64,000 nucleotides of DNA from Coix lacryma-jobi var. lacryma-jobi. Lineage: Eukaryota > Streptophyta > Magnoliopsida > Poales > Poaceae. This document shows, one piece after another, positions 1-11,190 of this stretch (positions are counted from its first letter, which is position 1; the number at the start of each line of letters is the position of its first letter). The stretch is from positions 77,628,706-77,692,705 of the forward strand of contig CM019831.1 of assembly GCA_009763385.1 (NCBI GenBank), given 5' to 3'. The position numbers and the translations under genes were made by a program. The notes beneath the pieces are model-generated. The model saw nothing but the letters and a program-made list of their open reading frames with translations. It ran no database searches and was not told the DNA's origin.

Positions 1-844
1 GGCCGGGGCCCCCTAGCTGTAGGTTGAAGATGAACAGGGCTAGGTCTTAGGGTTTGACTATGGGCTGATCTCTGTATTTTGCAAATTACTCCCAAAACTT
101 GAACTGAGCAGCAAAAACTCAAAACACCAAAGTTTGTAGAAAAAGGAGATCTACAACTTTGTCAAAAAGAATATTTTCAAAATCCAAATAGTTTTTGGAC
201 CACATTTGAAAACAGAAAAGGGAACACTTTTGGGATTGAATAAATTCAAATTACTTTGATTTTTTCATTGAAAGTTGGAAATCTGCAAATATGAAAGTTG
301 TTCCTTTTATCAAAACCTACAACTTTGCTAATATACCCTTTTCTGAAACTCAATAGTTTTTAAATAAATTTTGAAAACAGAAAAGGGGAAAAAAACTGGA
401 ATTTGAATGAATTTGGATTTACTTCAAACTTTGTACAGAAACTTAAAAATTTGTAAATACCAAAGTTGTTTCTCTTGGCCAGATCTACAACTTTGCTTTT
501 GGACCAACCCCAATTTTGAATAATTTTTGAATTACAAAAAGAGGGATAAAATCCAGGGTTTGGAAATCAGGGTTTTGCAAAGGGATTTGAAATCTGATTT
601 TGATTTTTGAACTTTGGCCAACACAACAAAACTTTAAGACATCCAACTGAACAAGAATTACACAAAGCTAGGCACAGAGGTGAAATTACCATTTTTGCCC
701 TTAAAGGAAGATTTGGGCTTTTAGGGTTTTTGAAAAGAGATGCTACACAAGTACTAAGCAAACATATGTGCAAGGCAAGGATGATTAATGACTAATGATG
801 ATGACATGTTAGGTTAATTACAGTTAAACACCAGAGGTGTTACA
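1..844 (-). repeat. Outer (U3) part of a long Ty3/Gypsy LTR, cut by the window edge
   Basis: This stretch is homologous, in the same orientation, to the outer part of the complete 4.1-kb LTR at 32506-36591 (about 35730-36591). It ends in the same CAGAGGTGTTACA terminus at 844. I read it as the 5' (U3) end of a minus-strand LTR, because complete relatives carry a TATA box further inside in that orientation. It is AT-rich and has no coding sequence; the short ORFs here are chance. The right flank, TACGA at 845-849, would be one copy of the TSD, but the other end is outside the window. Lineage is uncertain: LTRs of 4 kb with a TGTAACAC start suggest a Tekay/Del-like or Tat-like Gypsy group. Confidence 0.75.
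120..545. repeat. Three degenerate tandem units inside the long LTR
   Basis: Units of roughly 130-150 bp repeat the order 'ATCTACAACTTTG or CCTACAACTTTG, then AATAGTTTTT, then TTTGAAAACAGAAAAGGG'. They start near 150, 320 and 485. The same array is present at about 35865-36260 in the other LTR copy, so it belongs to the family and not to this insertion. It lies in the inferred U3, upstream of the promoter. Confidence 0.6.
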
Positions 845-977
845 TACGACAAGAACGTCCATCACTGCACTTTTCAAGTAGGCGACCTGTCCTGAAGAAA
901 ATTCAGAATACTACAGGGCGCCACAAGCTTATGAGCCATAGGAAGGACCTTACATTAATCCAAAGTACAAGACCCGG
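845..977 (+). pseudogene. Tat integrase C-terminal fragment, left of copia A
   Basis: Translation gives YDKNVHHCTFQVGDL, then after a stop and frameshift KIQNTTGRHKLMS and finally QSTRPG. This matches the integrase C-terminal region of Tat elements (a 'VGDLVLRKIQNTTGRHKL...TRPG'-type sequence). The reading continues across the copia A insertion into SFELVTEDGSPLPNSWNI at 12745-12798. It is broken by a TGA near 892 and by the insertion, so it is non-functional. Confidence 0.8.
973..977. repeat. Target-site duplication of copia A, left copy (CCCGG)
   Basis: CCCGG precedes the TGAAGG end of copia A, and CCTGG (12741-12745) follows its other end. The single difference is a C to T at a CpG, the expected decay of a methylated site. 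Confidence 0.75.
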
Positions 978-1221
978 TGAAGGACCGTTTAGCGACAAGG
1001 GGGGGGGTGAATGGGAGCCTCAAATTCAACTCGTGAATAGTATGGCCCTGTCCCAGAAAGTCACCCCAAAACAAGACTCAACTCGAAACAACCGGAGAGT
1101 TCTCGACCTACGAGTAGGTGGATACCCTAGGAGATGTCCTAGTGGTACAGGGAACCTCCGGAGAAACTCCAAAACCAACTGCCAAAGCCACGAACCAAAA
1201 CTGCACAATCAGCAGATTCGT

Positions 1222-1484
1222 GGACTATCCGGGGTCAGAGTCCCAGACTGTCCGCCTTTGAGTCTCGGACTGTCCGCGACTAGGAGCCGGACTGTCCGCC
1301 GGCAAAAACGCAGAAACCAAACAGTGCTGCAAGTCTGCTGGACAGGTCCCGGACTGTTCGCGGGTTTGTACCGCGGACTGTCCGCCGTTCACTCGACAGT
1401 GAACAGTCAGGGGTCTGCACCTGACTGAACTAGCTAAATCCCGATCCCCGGACTGTCCGCCGCTGGAGGCGCGGACTGTCCGCG
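1222..1484. repeat. Array of eight CGGACTGTCCG inverted-repeat motifs in copia A 3' LTR
   Basis: Eight copies or near copies of the self-complementary CGGAC-T-GTCCG occur at irregular spacing of about 20-60 bp (variants CTATCC, CTGTTC). They lie downstream of the TATA box, in the R/U5 part of the LTR. The 5' LTR has seven copies at 10948-11190. Copia B and C have analogous arrays built on GACCGGAC/GTCCGGTC. Confidence 0.8.
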
Positions 1485-2080
1485 GATGAACAGAAAGCAC
1501 AATTCTGCTCGGGATAAAAAGTCAAATCGATCAGAACTCCACCAAATCAAAAGGGACTTCGATCAAACTTCTCCAAAGTGATCCTCTATGTATTGGGGTG
1601 CTAATCCTAAGAAATCATCGCACCAAACCAAGTCAATCAAGAGAGATTCGTGGATCACCAAAAAAGAGGAAGAACGAAGAACGAACGCGAAATCCACCCG
1701 ATCTATGGATACGTGAGGTTAGGAGAGAAATCCTTCGGTAGAAAGAAGGGGCTCACGACCAAGAACAAATTGATTCAAGTGGAATCGAAATCATCTGGCG
1801 GAGAGGGAGAACGAAGCAAATCTCCGGAGATGAAAAACCAAAACGTGAAGAACACAGAACACGATTCGATTTCAGCCAAAATTCCTCCACACGAGGAGAC
1901 AATCCCCGAGGAGCATGAGAATATGGTCTCGTTTCCTCAAAAGATCCAAATACACAGAGGTATGATTTCCGTCTCTGCGGATCGCTTGCAGCGAGGTATG
2001 ATTAGAACCTAAACAGAGGGCTAGAGAGAGAGAGCTCAGGAACAAATGACTGCAAGGATAGAGAGAGAGGAGGGGTGCCT

Positions 2081-2094
2081 CTCTATTTATAGCC
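2081..2094 (-). promoter_or_regulatory. TATA box of copia A 3' LTR
   Basis: On the minus strand the sequence is GGCTATAAATAGAG, a near-consensus plant TATA box about 930 bp into the LTR. The 5' LTR has the matching element at 11788-11799. Confidence 0.7.
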
Positions 2095-2341
2095 TAAAAA
2101 CAATAATCCCTTCTACTCCTAGATACACGAGCGATCGGCCAACCCTAGGGGTATCCCGGTCCAACTTTGCTGATAGCCGATCCGACGGCCACGGCCCACC
2201 TCATCCTTAGCTTCTCTCGACGCAAGCCTCAGGATGCCGCCACGTGCACCCTGTCGACCGCCGCGCCTACTTCGCGAATAGCTGGCGCCGCCGCCAGCCT
2301 CTTCAGGCCGCCACGCATCGACCCGTCCTTTTTGCGAACCT

Positions 2342-2552
2342 CCCCCGGTTTTGAGGCCGAAACCGGAAACCTGGGCCTTCCCCCGGTTTTGAGGCCGAAA
2401 CCGTGAAACCTGTCCTCAGGCTGAGTTTTGTGGCCCAAACTCAGAAACCCGCGCATCCAGGTTTTGAGGGCCAAACCTCGAAACCGTCCACGCCGAGTTT
2501 TGAGGCCCAAACTCGGAAACTAGCCAACCCGAGTTTTGAGGCCCAAACTCGG
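2342..2552 (-). repeat. U3 hairpin array, six units, copia A 3' LTR
   Basis: Six consecutive units of about 30-38 bp each form a hairpin. In element sense the loop core is TTTGGGCCTCAAAA or TTTGGGCCACAAAA, while the flanking stem differs from unit to unit (CGAG/CTCG, CTGAG/CTCAG, CCGG/CCGG, CCAGG-type). Both arms change together. Two units have decayed stems. The array lies about 250-470 bp upstream of the TATA box, in U3. Matching arrays are at 12051-12263, 40464-40720 and 50073-50324. Confidence 0.8.
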
Positions 2553-3027
2553 AAACCGTCGAGGGTAGCTTTTCGAGGCTCAGGTACCGAACCCGTGCTG
2601 TAGACGGGATGTGGTTTGCACACCCCGAGTTCCAGCACCGATGCCGGAGCATGTCCAGCCTCCACGCCGGCACAGTGCATTCGCCATCCTTCTCGGCCTC
2701 CCGCCAAGTGTCATGACGCCTTCACCTTCCTCCCGACTCGGCCGATGCACCGCACATCCACATGTGCTCTTGCTTGTCGACGCCACGTGCCAGCTACCAC
2801 AGCTGGTCCTCAGGTCTCCCGGTCCGTCGGACCAAGCTCCACGTCCGTCCTTCACCGCTCCCGGTCCGTCGGCACGGCACGTCCCTACTTGTCCTTCACC
2901 TTACCTTCGACCACTGCCCGAGCTCCGCACCTGCACATCAACACAGCCAAGAGACATGTTGCCGTTGATCGATCACTCATCACTCAGGAAGGGAACCACA
3001 AGGGCACATATCAACCTTGTGTTCTGA

Positions 3028-3039
3028 ATCTCCCCCTTG
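3028..3039 (-). promoter_or_regulatory. Polypurine tract of copia A
   Basis: In element sense the sequence is ATCAAGGGGGAGAT directly before the 3' LTR start. It is the same as the copia B tract (49651-49662) and is the expected plus-strand primer. Confidence 0.85.
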
Positions 3040-3174
3040 ATGAGTGCATCGTCAACTCATAGTAACCGACCAGAATAATAAAAGAAAGCAGATTTAGATA
3101 GAAGGAGAAAAACTCACTCGAGATGTCCAAAAGCCAGAGAAAAGGCTGAAGAAGAACAATTGAGATAAGCAAAA

Positions 3175-3460
3175 CTTGGTCCCAAAGACATGGGCAACGG
3201 TTTGACACAACCAAGCAAAAGATGAGAGCAACAACTCATCAGAGAGCAAAGCTCGACCAAAAACAAGCACAAGACTTGGTTCCCAAAGACATGGGCAACG
3301 GCTCGACGCAACCAAGTCAAAACAAGCTAGTCCTCAAGAAGAGGCAGGGAGAAAGGGCTCAAACACCACTAGCTGAGAGCTCAAAGCCAAACAAAGCATG
3401 ATAGCAAGCAGGTACTGCTAGTCCCTCAAGATAGAGGCATAGAGGCTCGACACAACTAGC
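3175..3460 (-). repeat. Four stem-loop units before the polypurine tract, copia A
   Basis: Units are at 3175-3215 (CTTGGT/ACCAAG-type arms), 3273-3318 (GACTTGGT/ACCAAGTC), 3325-3374 (AGCTAG/CTAGCT) and 3417-3460 (GCTAGT/ACTAGC). The interior is conserved: in sense, GTGT(T/C)GAGCC, a GCCYATGTC or GCCTCTATC block, then TTTGGG or TTGAGG. The arms differ but stay complementary. The same four-unit set, in the same order, occurs in copia B (49218-49521) and copia C (61192-61473). Confidence 0.75.
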
Positions 3461-4718
3461 TAATGATCGATATCAAATAAGAAACCGACTCGGAACAGGC
3501 ACAGAAAAACTCCCCCTCACTCAAAGAACTCCCCCTCAGCAAGTGAAGCATAAATTGTAAATTGACACCACCATAAGCATTCTCCCCTTGGGGGCAAATT
3601 GCAATCAAAAGAGAGGGGAAAAAGAGCTCAAAAGAGCAAAACGGAGCTAGGTCATGCCTATCGGAGTCAAACACATGCATATGAGTTAAAAATCCATGTT
3701 AGCAGCTTCAGGTATATACTCGAGAGTGTGAAAGAATGCTCTAAGGAGTGCTGATCCGACTACTAAGCAACATGTAAAAGTGCTAGCAAAGGCTCAAACT
3801 GATCACCGAATACAGAATATGAATGCAGAAGTTAGTAAGCAGTTTTAAGCCATTCAGAAAGGGTTTCACCATCAAAACAACACTGAACATGTATAGACAG
3901 GAAGTCAAACAAGTGCTAAAGATGTATAACAGGTGAACTACCCCTAGCAAAGTTCAATCATCATGCTATAGAGTGAACATAAACTTGTGTTTTCAGATTT
4001 TATCGGAGAAATTGCAGTGGTTATTAACACAAGTTCAAATTCAGCATGTGATTGCGAGAGGTTGAAAGCTTGTCATTGCCTAACTTTCCAACCGTGCTAA
4101 GCCTATGCATATGCAATCAGAAGCTTAAAGCATCGGTATCGGTCTTACACTACACGGCTCAAGTTTAACTCAAAGTGCTATGAGAAACAGTCTCGATACC
4201 ATGATGTGCTGACAAAGCAATTCCATCTCGATTTTTCAATTCACTAACACTTGGTTCATTTTAAGCAGAATATGAACACCAAGCAAGTGAAAGACTCAGA
4301 GCTAGAACATAGCAACCTAGCATATATGAAATAGCTCATGTGACCTCAACACATCCTACACATGCTAGTTGCCAATCTCAATGGTGAACATGTATCAAAT
4401 TTAAGTTCATTAGACAGTTCATCATTGAAAAAGAATATAGCTTAGCTCACAACATGTATCAGTGATCAAAGAGAGCCTAAGCTACAAGCATCATCATATA
4501 TCATCGTAGCATACACTAATCAGAGCATAAGTTCATTCTAAGGAATATAGACATGAAGCTCGAAAATGCAGAATGTATGCTAGATGAAGTTAGAATCGGA
4601 GCCAAAACAAACCAAAAAGACTCAAGACCCAAAAACAAAAGGATCAGAAAGTCAGTCTATGGTACAACAAGCAACATGCTTCCCCCTCTAAAAGGGGAAA
4701 CACACACAAGCTCACCTC
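3461..4718 (-). other. 3' noncoding region of copia A
   Basis: This AT-rich stretch lies between pol and the hairpins and has no supported ORF. It is alignable by eye with 48060-49210 of copia B and 59900-61190 of copia C (shared phrases include the 'forms of CATGGTATCGAGACTG' block near 4190-4205). In sense it contains polypurine-like tracts at about 3509-3519, 3528-3538 and 3579-3590. I see no env-like ORF, which some SIRE elements carry here. Confidence 0.7.
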
Positions 4719-7700
4719 TCAACCTAGCAAAAGTTGAGAGATCCAAAGGCTTGGTGAAAATATCCGCAACCTGGTTATGGTGTCTACATGCCCAAGATCA
4801 ATGTCGCCTTTCTCATAGTTATCACAAAGAAAGTGAAAGCGAACATCGATGTGTTTGGTCTTGGAGTGAAGAACAGGGTTCTTTGCTACACTAATGGCAG
4901 AAGTGCTGTCGCAAAGCAAAGGAAGCGACTAAAATCTAGACCAAAATCACGCAAAGTAGCAACCATCCATAAAAGCTGCGAGGCACAAGAAGCAGCGGCA
5001 ACATACTCGGCTTCTGTAGTAGACTGGGCTACGTTTGACTATTTGCGAGAAGACCACGAGACCAAAGAAGAGCCAAGAAACTAACAAGTCCCAGAAGTAG
5101 ACTTGCACTCAAGCCGACAGCCGGCAAAATCCGCATCGGAATAACCACAAAGCGAAAGAGTCGAAGAAGAAGAGTCCAAAGTCCGAACTCAGGAGTGTAT
5201 CGGAGGTACCTCATGATGCGCTTGACTGCTTGCTTGTGGGAAGTCCGAGGGGACGCCTGAAAACGAGCGCACAGACACACAGAAAACTTTATATCTGGCC
5301 TCATCGCCGTCAGGTACAGGAGCGAGCCGATCATGCTCCTGTACTCCTTCTGATCAACCGGCTCTCCGTCCTGGTCCGCATCCATCGCGGTAGTCGTCGG
5401 CATGGGCGTCGTAAGAGGCTTGGCCTCGCCCATGTCGAATATCTTCAGGATGTCCTTCGTGTATTTTCCTTGATGCACGAACGTCCCGTCTCGGGTTTGC
5501 TTAATTTGCAACCCGAGGAAGAAGAAAGTCAACTCACCATCATACTCATCTTGAACTCCCTGCTCATAGTATGTGAAAACTTTGCAACAAGCGCATGAGA
5601 AGAGCCACCAAAGATGATGTCATCCACGTAAATCTGGACTAACAGAGTATCATTGCCTTGCTTGAGGAGAAACAATGTTCTATCGACCCGTCCCATTTTA
5701 AAACCCTTGGAGAGTAAAAGGTTTTCAAACGATCATACCACACTCTCGGGGCTTGTTTCAAACCATACAACGCTTTTGAAAGTTTATAAACATGGTTTGG
5801 AAACTTGGGATCCTCGAAACCAGGGGGTTGCCTAACATAAACCTCTTCCTCTATGTACCCATTCAAGAAAGCACTCTTGACATGCATCTGGTAAAGCTTA
5901 AAACCCTTCGATGCAGCAAAGGCTAGAAGGATTCTAATGGCTTCTAAATGGGCTACAGGGGCAAAGGTTTCCTCATAGTCTATCCCCTCTTTTTGGCAAA
6001 AACCCAGGGCTACTAGCCTAGCCTTGTTCCTCACTACCATCCCATCCTCACCCTCTTTGTTTTTGAAAACCCATTTGGTACCTATAGGATGGCATTCTGG
6101 TGGAGGTGGAACTAGTGTCCAAACTTGGTTTCGCTCAAAGTTTTCTAGCTCCTCATGCATGGCATTGACCCAGTTAGGATCAGAAAGTGCGTGTCCAACA
6201 TCTTTGGGCTCAAAAGAAGCAACGAATGCAGAATGAGCAAAGTGAGAGATTTCATACGCTTGCGACTGCGTGACTCGCCGGTCGATGCCGCCAATCATCT
6301 GACGCGGGGGGTGAACTTGCTGAACGCTTCGGGGCGCTTGCCTCGCCGAAGTCGCCTCCCCCTCGCCAGATGCAGTCGCTCCCTCTGGTGCAGGGGGTGC
6401 TTGCTGGAGAGGTGGCTCAAAAGGGCCCCAAGAAGAAGATGTCATGGGATCGGGTCCTCGAGCTGAAGTAGACGTCGCAGGGTCGACGGGGGCAGCCAGT
6501 GGAGTTGGCTCGGGATCACCCCAATCGGCATTCTCCTGATCCTCCTCCACAAAGATGGTCTCTCCCATCTACTGTTCTCCTGCAACATCAAAAGCAGAAG
6601 AAACACAAGGCATAGTCTCGTCGAATGTGACCTCGCAGGTCTCCACTATCCGGTTAGTCTCCAGGTTAAGAACTCGATAAGCACGTGAATAAGAAGCATA
6701 ACCAAGAAACACCCCATCAGCAGAGCGAGATTCAAATTTGTCCAAATTCCCTTGCTTTAGGAAGAAGCACTTGCACCCAAACACCCGAAAATGAGACACC
6801 TTGGGTACCCGTCCAAAACGCAACTCATAAGAAGTTTTCTTCATGAAAGCTCGAAGAAAGAGGCGATTTGAAACATGGCAGGCGGTGTTGATCGCCTCGG
6901 CCCAAAAACGCCTAGGAGTCCTATGCTCATTGAGCATCGTCCTGGCCATCTCAACAAGGGTTCGGTTCTTGCACTCAACAACACCGTTCTGCTGGGGGAC
7001 ATAAGGAGAAGAAAACTGATGCTCGATTTTTAGAAGAACAGAAAGAGGCAAACTGAGAGTTATCAAACTCAGTACCATTGTCGCTACGAATAGCTCTAAT
7101 GGTATCAGGAGGAAACTTAGTTTTCAACCTCAGAATTAAATCACGAGCAAAAGAAAAGCTTCATCCTTACCCTCCATAAAGAAAACCCAAGAGTACCTCA
7201 AAAAATCGTCAACGATCACTAGAACGTACCACTTCCCACCCGCTGAGCAAACCCGAGTTGGACCAACTGTGTCCATGTGAAAAAGCTTGCCGGGTCGCTT
7301 TGTCATCACCTGATTAACAGGTGGGTGAGAAGCAACAACCATCTTCCCATGACGACAAGGATGGCAAACAAGGTCCTTCTAAAACTTAAGCTTGGGCAAT
7401 CCTTGGATTAGGCCAAGTGAGCTAAGTCTTGCAAGCAAGTCAAAACTTAAGTGACCGAGCCTCCTATGCCACTTCCACAAATCAGAAGAAGGACCAGCCA
7501 TCAAACATCTAGCAGAGCCGAAAGAACGAGAAAAGTCGGCTCTGAAAACACGGCCAAAAGGGACGATCCAACAAACAAGATCTCCCCGAGGGTCTAAAAC
7601 ACGACTCAAACCCTTCTTAAAGCGCACTTCACAATCATCCTCAAGAAGTTGCGAAACAGAAAGCAAGTTGTAATGCAGGTTCAAAACCAAAGCGACATCC

Positions 7701-7894
7701 TTAAGGACAAAGTTCTCATTGAGCCGAATAGCTCCTTGAGAAACAACCTTACCTCTACTATTATCCCCGAAAGTGATGTACTCCTTGTGCATCACGGGGC
7801 TAAGGCTAGAGAACCATTCCTTCTTTCCGGTCATGTGGCGCGAACACCCGGAATCCATGAGCCACATGTTCTCCAACCGAAGTTCCTGCATCAA
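4719..7894 (-). pseudogene. pol: Copia A pol: protease, integrase, reverse transcriptase, RNase H (broken)
   Basis: The order is that of Ty1/Copia. Protease carries DSGCSRHMTG (about 7850). A GAG-pre-integrase zinc region follows, with WHRRLGHLS (about 7465). The integrase core has NGVVECKNRTLVEMARTML (about 6980); the first acidic residues lie in a separate piece at 7136-7342. RT begins near DPNWVNAMHEELENF (about 6180), has KSAFLNGYIEEEVYV (about 5865) and the catalytic YVDD at 5619-5630. RNase H carries CDSTSAISVAKNPVLHSKTK (4719-4919). At least five frame breaks separate the pieces 7894-7379, 7342-7136, 7078-6569, 6568-5639, 5532-5029 and 4919-4719, so no full polyprotein is made. Family assignment is firm. 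Confidence 0.9.
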
Positions 7895-7939
7895 TAGAAA
7901 GGCAGGAAGTGAGCATATGGCACAACACTAGGGTTAGTA
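7886..7939 (-). promoter_or_regulatory. Candidate branch point and 3' splice site at the gag-protease junction, copia A
   Basis: In element sense, TACTAAC (7939-7933) is followed by a pyrimidine-rich stretch and TGATGCAG at 7886, directly before the protease-coding GAACTTCGG. The same signature occurs at the same place in copia C and copia B. A spliced intron between gag and pol is known in some plant Copia elements. Splicing here is an inference. Confidence 0.45.
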
Positions 7940-8088
7940 TACTGAGAAGGATACCAGTGCTGTGTCATAGGCCCAGAAAAAGTGTTACCAACAACACCAA
8001 ACTGTCCTCGTCCCACGGGTGGATAGCGATCACCATCGACCTGAAAGGGTGGTCCCCTATGGAATGGAAACCCTCCAAACTGACCAAC

Positions 8089-10636
8089 CTATCCCATCTG
8101 AGCAGAGCGATCACCACCATACTGAAAAGGTGTTCCGCTATGGGACTGAACAGCAAAGCCTCTTACACCCGGCTCACAGTCGTATTGAGGACGACCGGAA
8201 CCGCGACGGGCACGACCACCACCCCGTGGTCTAGCTGCCTGGGGCCTAGCAACCTGAGGAGGTGCACCTCCAGGTCTAGCGCCCTGCCTCTGAACTCCCC
8301 GACCTTGCACACCATGGAGAGGGTGGTGCCTAGCCTGGTTGTTCAGCTCCAACTCCTTCCTAGCGGCTCTCTTCCTCCGAAAGCAAAACTCATCTAGGTG
8401 ACCCTCACGGTGACACTACTCGCACTCAAACCTCACCACTCTCTTGGGTTGTTGGTTCCTAAAGTTGCGAGGGTTGTTCACACTGGCTGGCTGCTTGCCT
8501 CTCGGAAGGGGGTCACTAGAGACGTCAGGAAGGGTGTCAAGTGTGTTCCTAAGATGGTTAGGTTTGGGAATCCACACTTGCTTGCGAGGTGGAGCCTTGG
8601 GAGGTTCATCAAGGATACCATCCTTGGTGATAGGCTTGGAAGGCTCAGGTGGGGTGATCTTGGTAAGCTTAGGGATAGCGGATGGCTTCTCACTCGGGTT
8701 GACTCCGCTAAACTCACCGATCTTGCCAAAGATACTAGCGCCCTTCCACCTGAAGCAAAGCCTACTCCCGAGCAATCAGTTCCCCTCTTGAACTGACTGA
8801 TCATCATGCCCAACTGCGGCTCACTGCATGACACCCAACTCAGGATGGACCGAAGCTATGTGTTTTCCTCCTCGGTTTGCATCCTGTCATGCCGACAGTT
8901 GGCAATCTCAAGCTCCATCCCCACGCATCGCTCACATTGAGCGAACAAAGTGCTAACTGAGCTGGCCTTCAAGGCTTCAGCAAACATGGCATTAACTTCT
9001 GCCAACTCAGTTCGCAAGCTAGGACAAAGCTTGCACGCACCAAGCAGGGAGGACCTTGCCTTCACTTCCTCCAGCTCCTTCTTTAGGGAGGGACACTCTT
9101 TGCAATCACCTACCAAGTCTAGCCTACACTTCAGCTCATCATACACCTCAATCAAAGAGGCATACTTGGTTTGCAAGGTGGCAAAGTTTGTCATATGCAT
9201 CGTGCACTCCTCACACTCCTCCACATCAGCCACCTTCACCTCAGACTTAGTGTACTCAAGCTCCTTAAGCGCCTCATTCATCTTAGCCTTAAACTCATTG
9301 CGCTCTTGGATAGCTCGCTTGAGTTGCTTGTCCTGAGCGAGAACTATGTCGACAAGAGAATCGCGCTCACCGGTAAGACGATCGACAAGAGAAGAGGTTG
9401 ATACCTCGGAAGCATCGTCGTCGTCGTCATCGTCGTCGGTGTCGGCGTCCTTTGCCTGGCATTTGGCGTCCTCTTCGTCCAAGGCCATGGTGCAGAGACC
9501 CTTGGAGGAATGGCTGAAGAAGCAGAGTCCGTTGAAGCGTTCTTCAGTCTTGTGCTCGGACCCATCATCGCTGGAGTCGCCGTCGGAGGTCTTCTCGCCG
9601 TCACTGATGGTGGCGAGGAAGGCACGCCGACCGGCGTCGAAAGCCTTCTCCATGTCATCTCGACGATAGCTTCCCTTCTTCTTCTTCCCGGCCTTGTTCT
9701 CCGGCTTGCCCTTGCGCCTGGAGTTACAGTTCTTGCCGGGGAAGTTCTTGTCGTTCTTGGGGCAGTTCACCATGAAGTGGTCTAGATCATCACACTTGTA
9801 GCAGCCCTCGCGTGCGCCACCACGTCGGCGATTCAAGCGGTTGTTGTGAAACCGCGAGAACCGGGTGATGACGAGGGCGAGCTCGTCGTCTCCAACCGCC
9901 TCCAACTGCTCCTCCGTGACTGTAAGCAAAGATGACAACGAAAACAGAGGAGGTGAAGGGTCAGCAGAGAAAGTCGATCCACCTGTGCCAGAGACCAAAG
10001 CCATGGTGAAGATGGGTTCTTCAGCTTGGCCTGAGTCAGGTGATCGATCTCGGTGGACTTGAGCTTGCTGAACAGCTCGTCCACGGTGAGGGTGTCATAA
10101 GATGTAGACTCTATGATGGTCGACACCTTCACCTCCCATATCCTCCGATCCAGGGCATATAGCTACTTGAGAGCCCTCTCATGATCGTCATAGGGTAGGT
10201 TAGCCTAATTGGCACGCATCTTGTTCACAATTGTTTGGAAACGAGCGAACATGGCATCAATCGTCTCTCCCTCCAACTGAACAAAGTTCTCGTACTCGCG
10301 CTTGTACGTCTCGAAGAGTCTGGTCTTGACCTGAGCGGTCCCCTCATGATAGCTCTGAAGCTTCACCCAGATCTCTCGTGCCGTCTCAAGCTCAGAGACA
10401 TGCTCGAACTCAGGAAGGGAGATGCTGGCCAAAAGAGCGTTACGAGCCTTGGAGTTGGCATCGTGCTGGTCAATCTGGATCTGACCCACACGAGCCGCAA
10501 GGACTACGTACTCAGCGTTCTGACATATCTCCCAGACAGAAGATCCGATGCTGTTGAGATAAGCACGCATCTGAATCTTCCAATAGGGATAGTTCGTTCC
10601 ATCAAACCATGGAGCCTTGCCGTTCCCTCGTTCCAT
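8089..10636 (-). pseudogene. gag: Copia A gag (UBN2-type capsid, CCHC knuckles, CxxC coiled coil), broken
   Basis: The start ATG at 10636 (MERGNGKAPWFDGTNYPYWK) matches the gag starts of copia B and C. The N-terminal capsid-like domain (10636-10205) ends at a stop where its relatives have Arg. After a frameshift, 10004-8856 encodes MALVSG, a basic region and the zinc knuckle CYKCDDLDHFMVNC (C-x2-C-x4-H-x4-C). Acidic DDDDDD runs follow, then a coiled coil with spaced CxxC modules (CEEC, CKEC, CKLC, CERC). A stop after EEENT replaces a Tyr codon. Pieces 8834-8478, 8775-8416 and 8352-8089 carry the linker, a degraded second knuckle and an Arg/Gly-rich tail. No gag function remains, but the layout is well kept. 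Confidence 0.88.
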
Positions 10637-10685
10637 GTCGCCCTTAGGATCCAAAACCGATTAAGGTAGAGAAGATCCTTAATCG

Positions 10686-10697
10686 GCTCCGATACCA
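10686..10697 (-). promoter_or_regulatory. Primer binding site of copia A (tRNA-iMet)
   Basis: In sense TGGTATCGGAGC lies two bases after the 5' LTR end. It differs at one base from the perfect initiator-Met complement TGGTATCAGAGC seen in copia C. Confidence 0.88.
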
Positions 10698-10947
10698 ATT
10701 GAAGGACTGGATTAGCGACCAGAGGGGGGGGGGGGTGAATGGGAGCCTCAAATTCAACTCATGAATAGTATGGCCCTTGTCCCAAAAAGTCACCCCAAAA
10801 ACAAAGACTCGAAACAACCGGAGAGTTCTCCACCTACGAGTAGCTGGATACCCTAGGAGATGTCCTAGTGGTACAGCGGAACCTCCGGAGAAACTCCAAA
10901 ACCAACTGCCAAAGCCACGGACCAAAACTGCACAATCAGCAGATTCG

Positions 10948-11190
10948 CGGACTGTCCGGGGTCAGTGTCCCGGACTGTCCGCGACTGGGAGCCGGACTGT
11001 CCGCCAGCAAAAACGCAGAAACCAAACAGTGCTGCAAGTCTGCTGGACAGGTCCCGGACTATCCGCGGGTTTGTACCGCGAACTGTCCGCCGTTCACTCG
11101 ACAGTGAACAGTCTGGGGTCTGCACCTGACTAAACCAGCCAAATCCCGATCCCCGGACTGTCCGCCGCTGGAGGCGCGGACTGTCCGCGG
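10948..11190. repeat. Seven CGGACTGTCCG motifs, copia A 5' LTR
   Basis: Seven inverted-repeat motifs are found, two of them with one changed base (CTATCC, GAACTG). Their position and spacing equal those of the 3' LTR array (1222-1484). Confidence 0.8.

Larger units (their letters stand above)
978..3027 (-). repeat. Copia A 3' LTR
   Basis: It is the direct repeat of 10700-12740. In element sense it starts at 3027 with T(C)AGAACACAAGG (the start TG is mutated to TC; the 5' LTR keeps TGAGAACAC) and ends at 978 with CCTTCA. Layout in sense order: hairpin array (2552-2342), TATA box (2094-2081), transcribed leader, then the GGAC/GTCC array (1484-1222). Antisense ORFs seen across it are present in both LTRs and look like chance. 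Confidence 0.92.

Noticed and set aside
1222..1484. CRISPR-like repeat array
   Set aside because: The repeats are 11 bp, self-complementary, irregularly spaced and within an LTR of a plant retrotransposon.
1650..2012. 120-codon ORF in copia A 3' LTR (also 11355-11540)
   Set aside because: It lies in the LTR antisense to the element, is truncated in the sister LTR and has no recognisable domain; judged chance.
2611..3062. Ser/Pro/His-rich ORFs of 138-148 codons, repeated at 12322-12803
   Set aside because: They are antisense reading of copia A U3 running into flanking sequence; only the final SFELVTEDG... part of the second one is real (Tat integrase).
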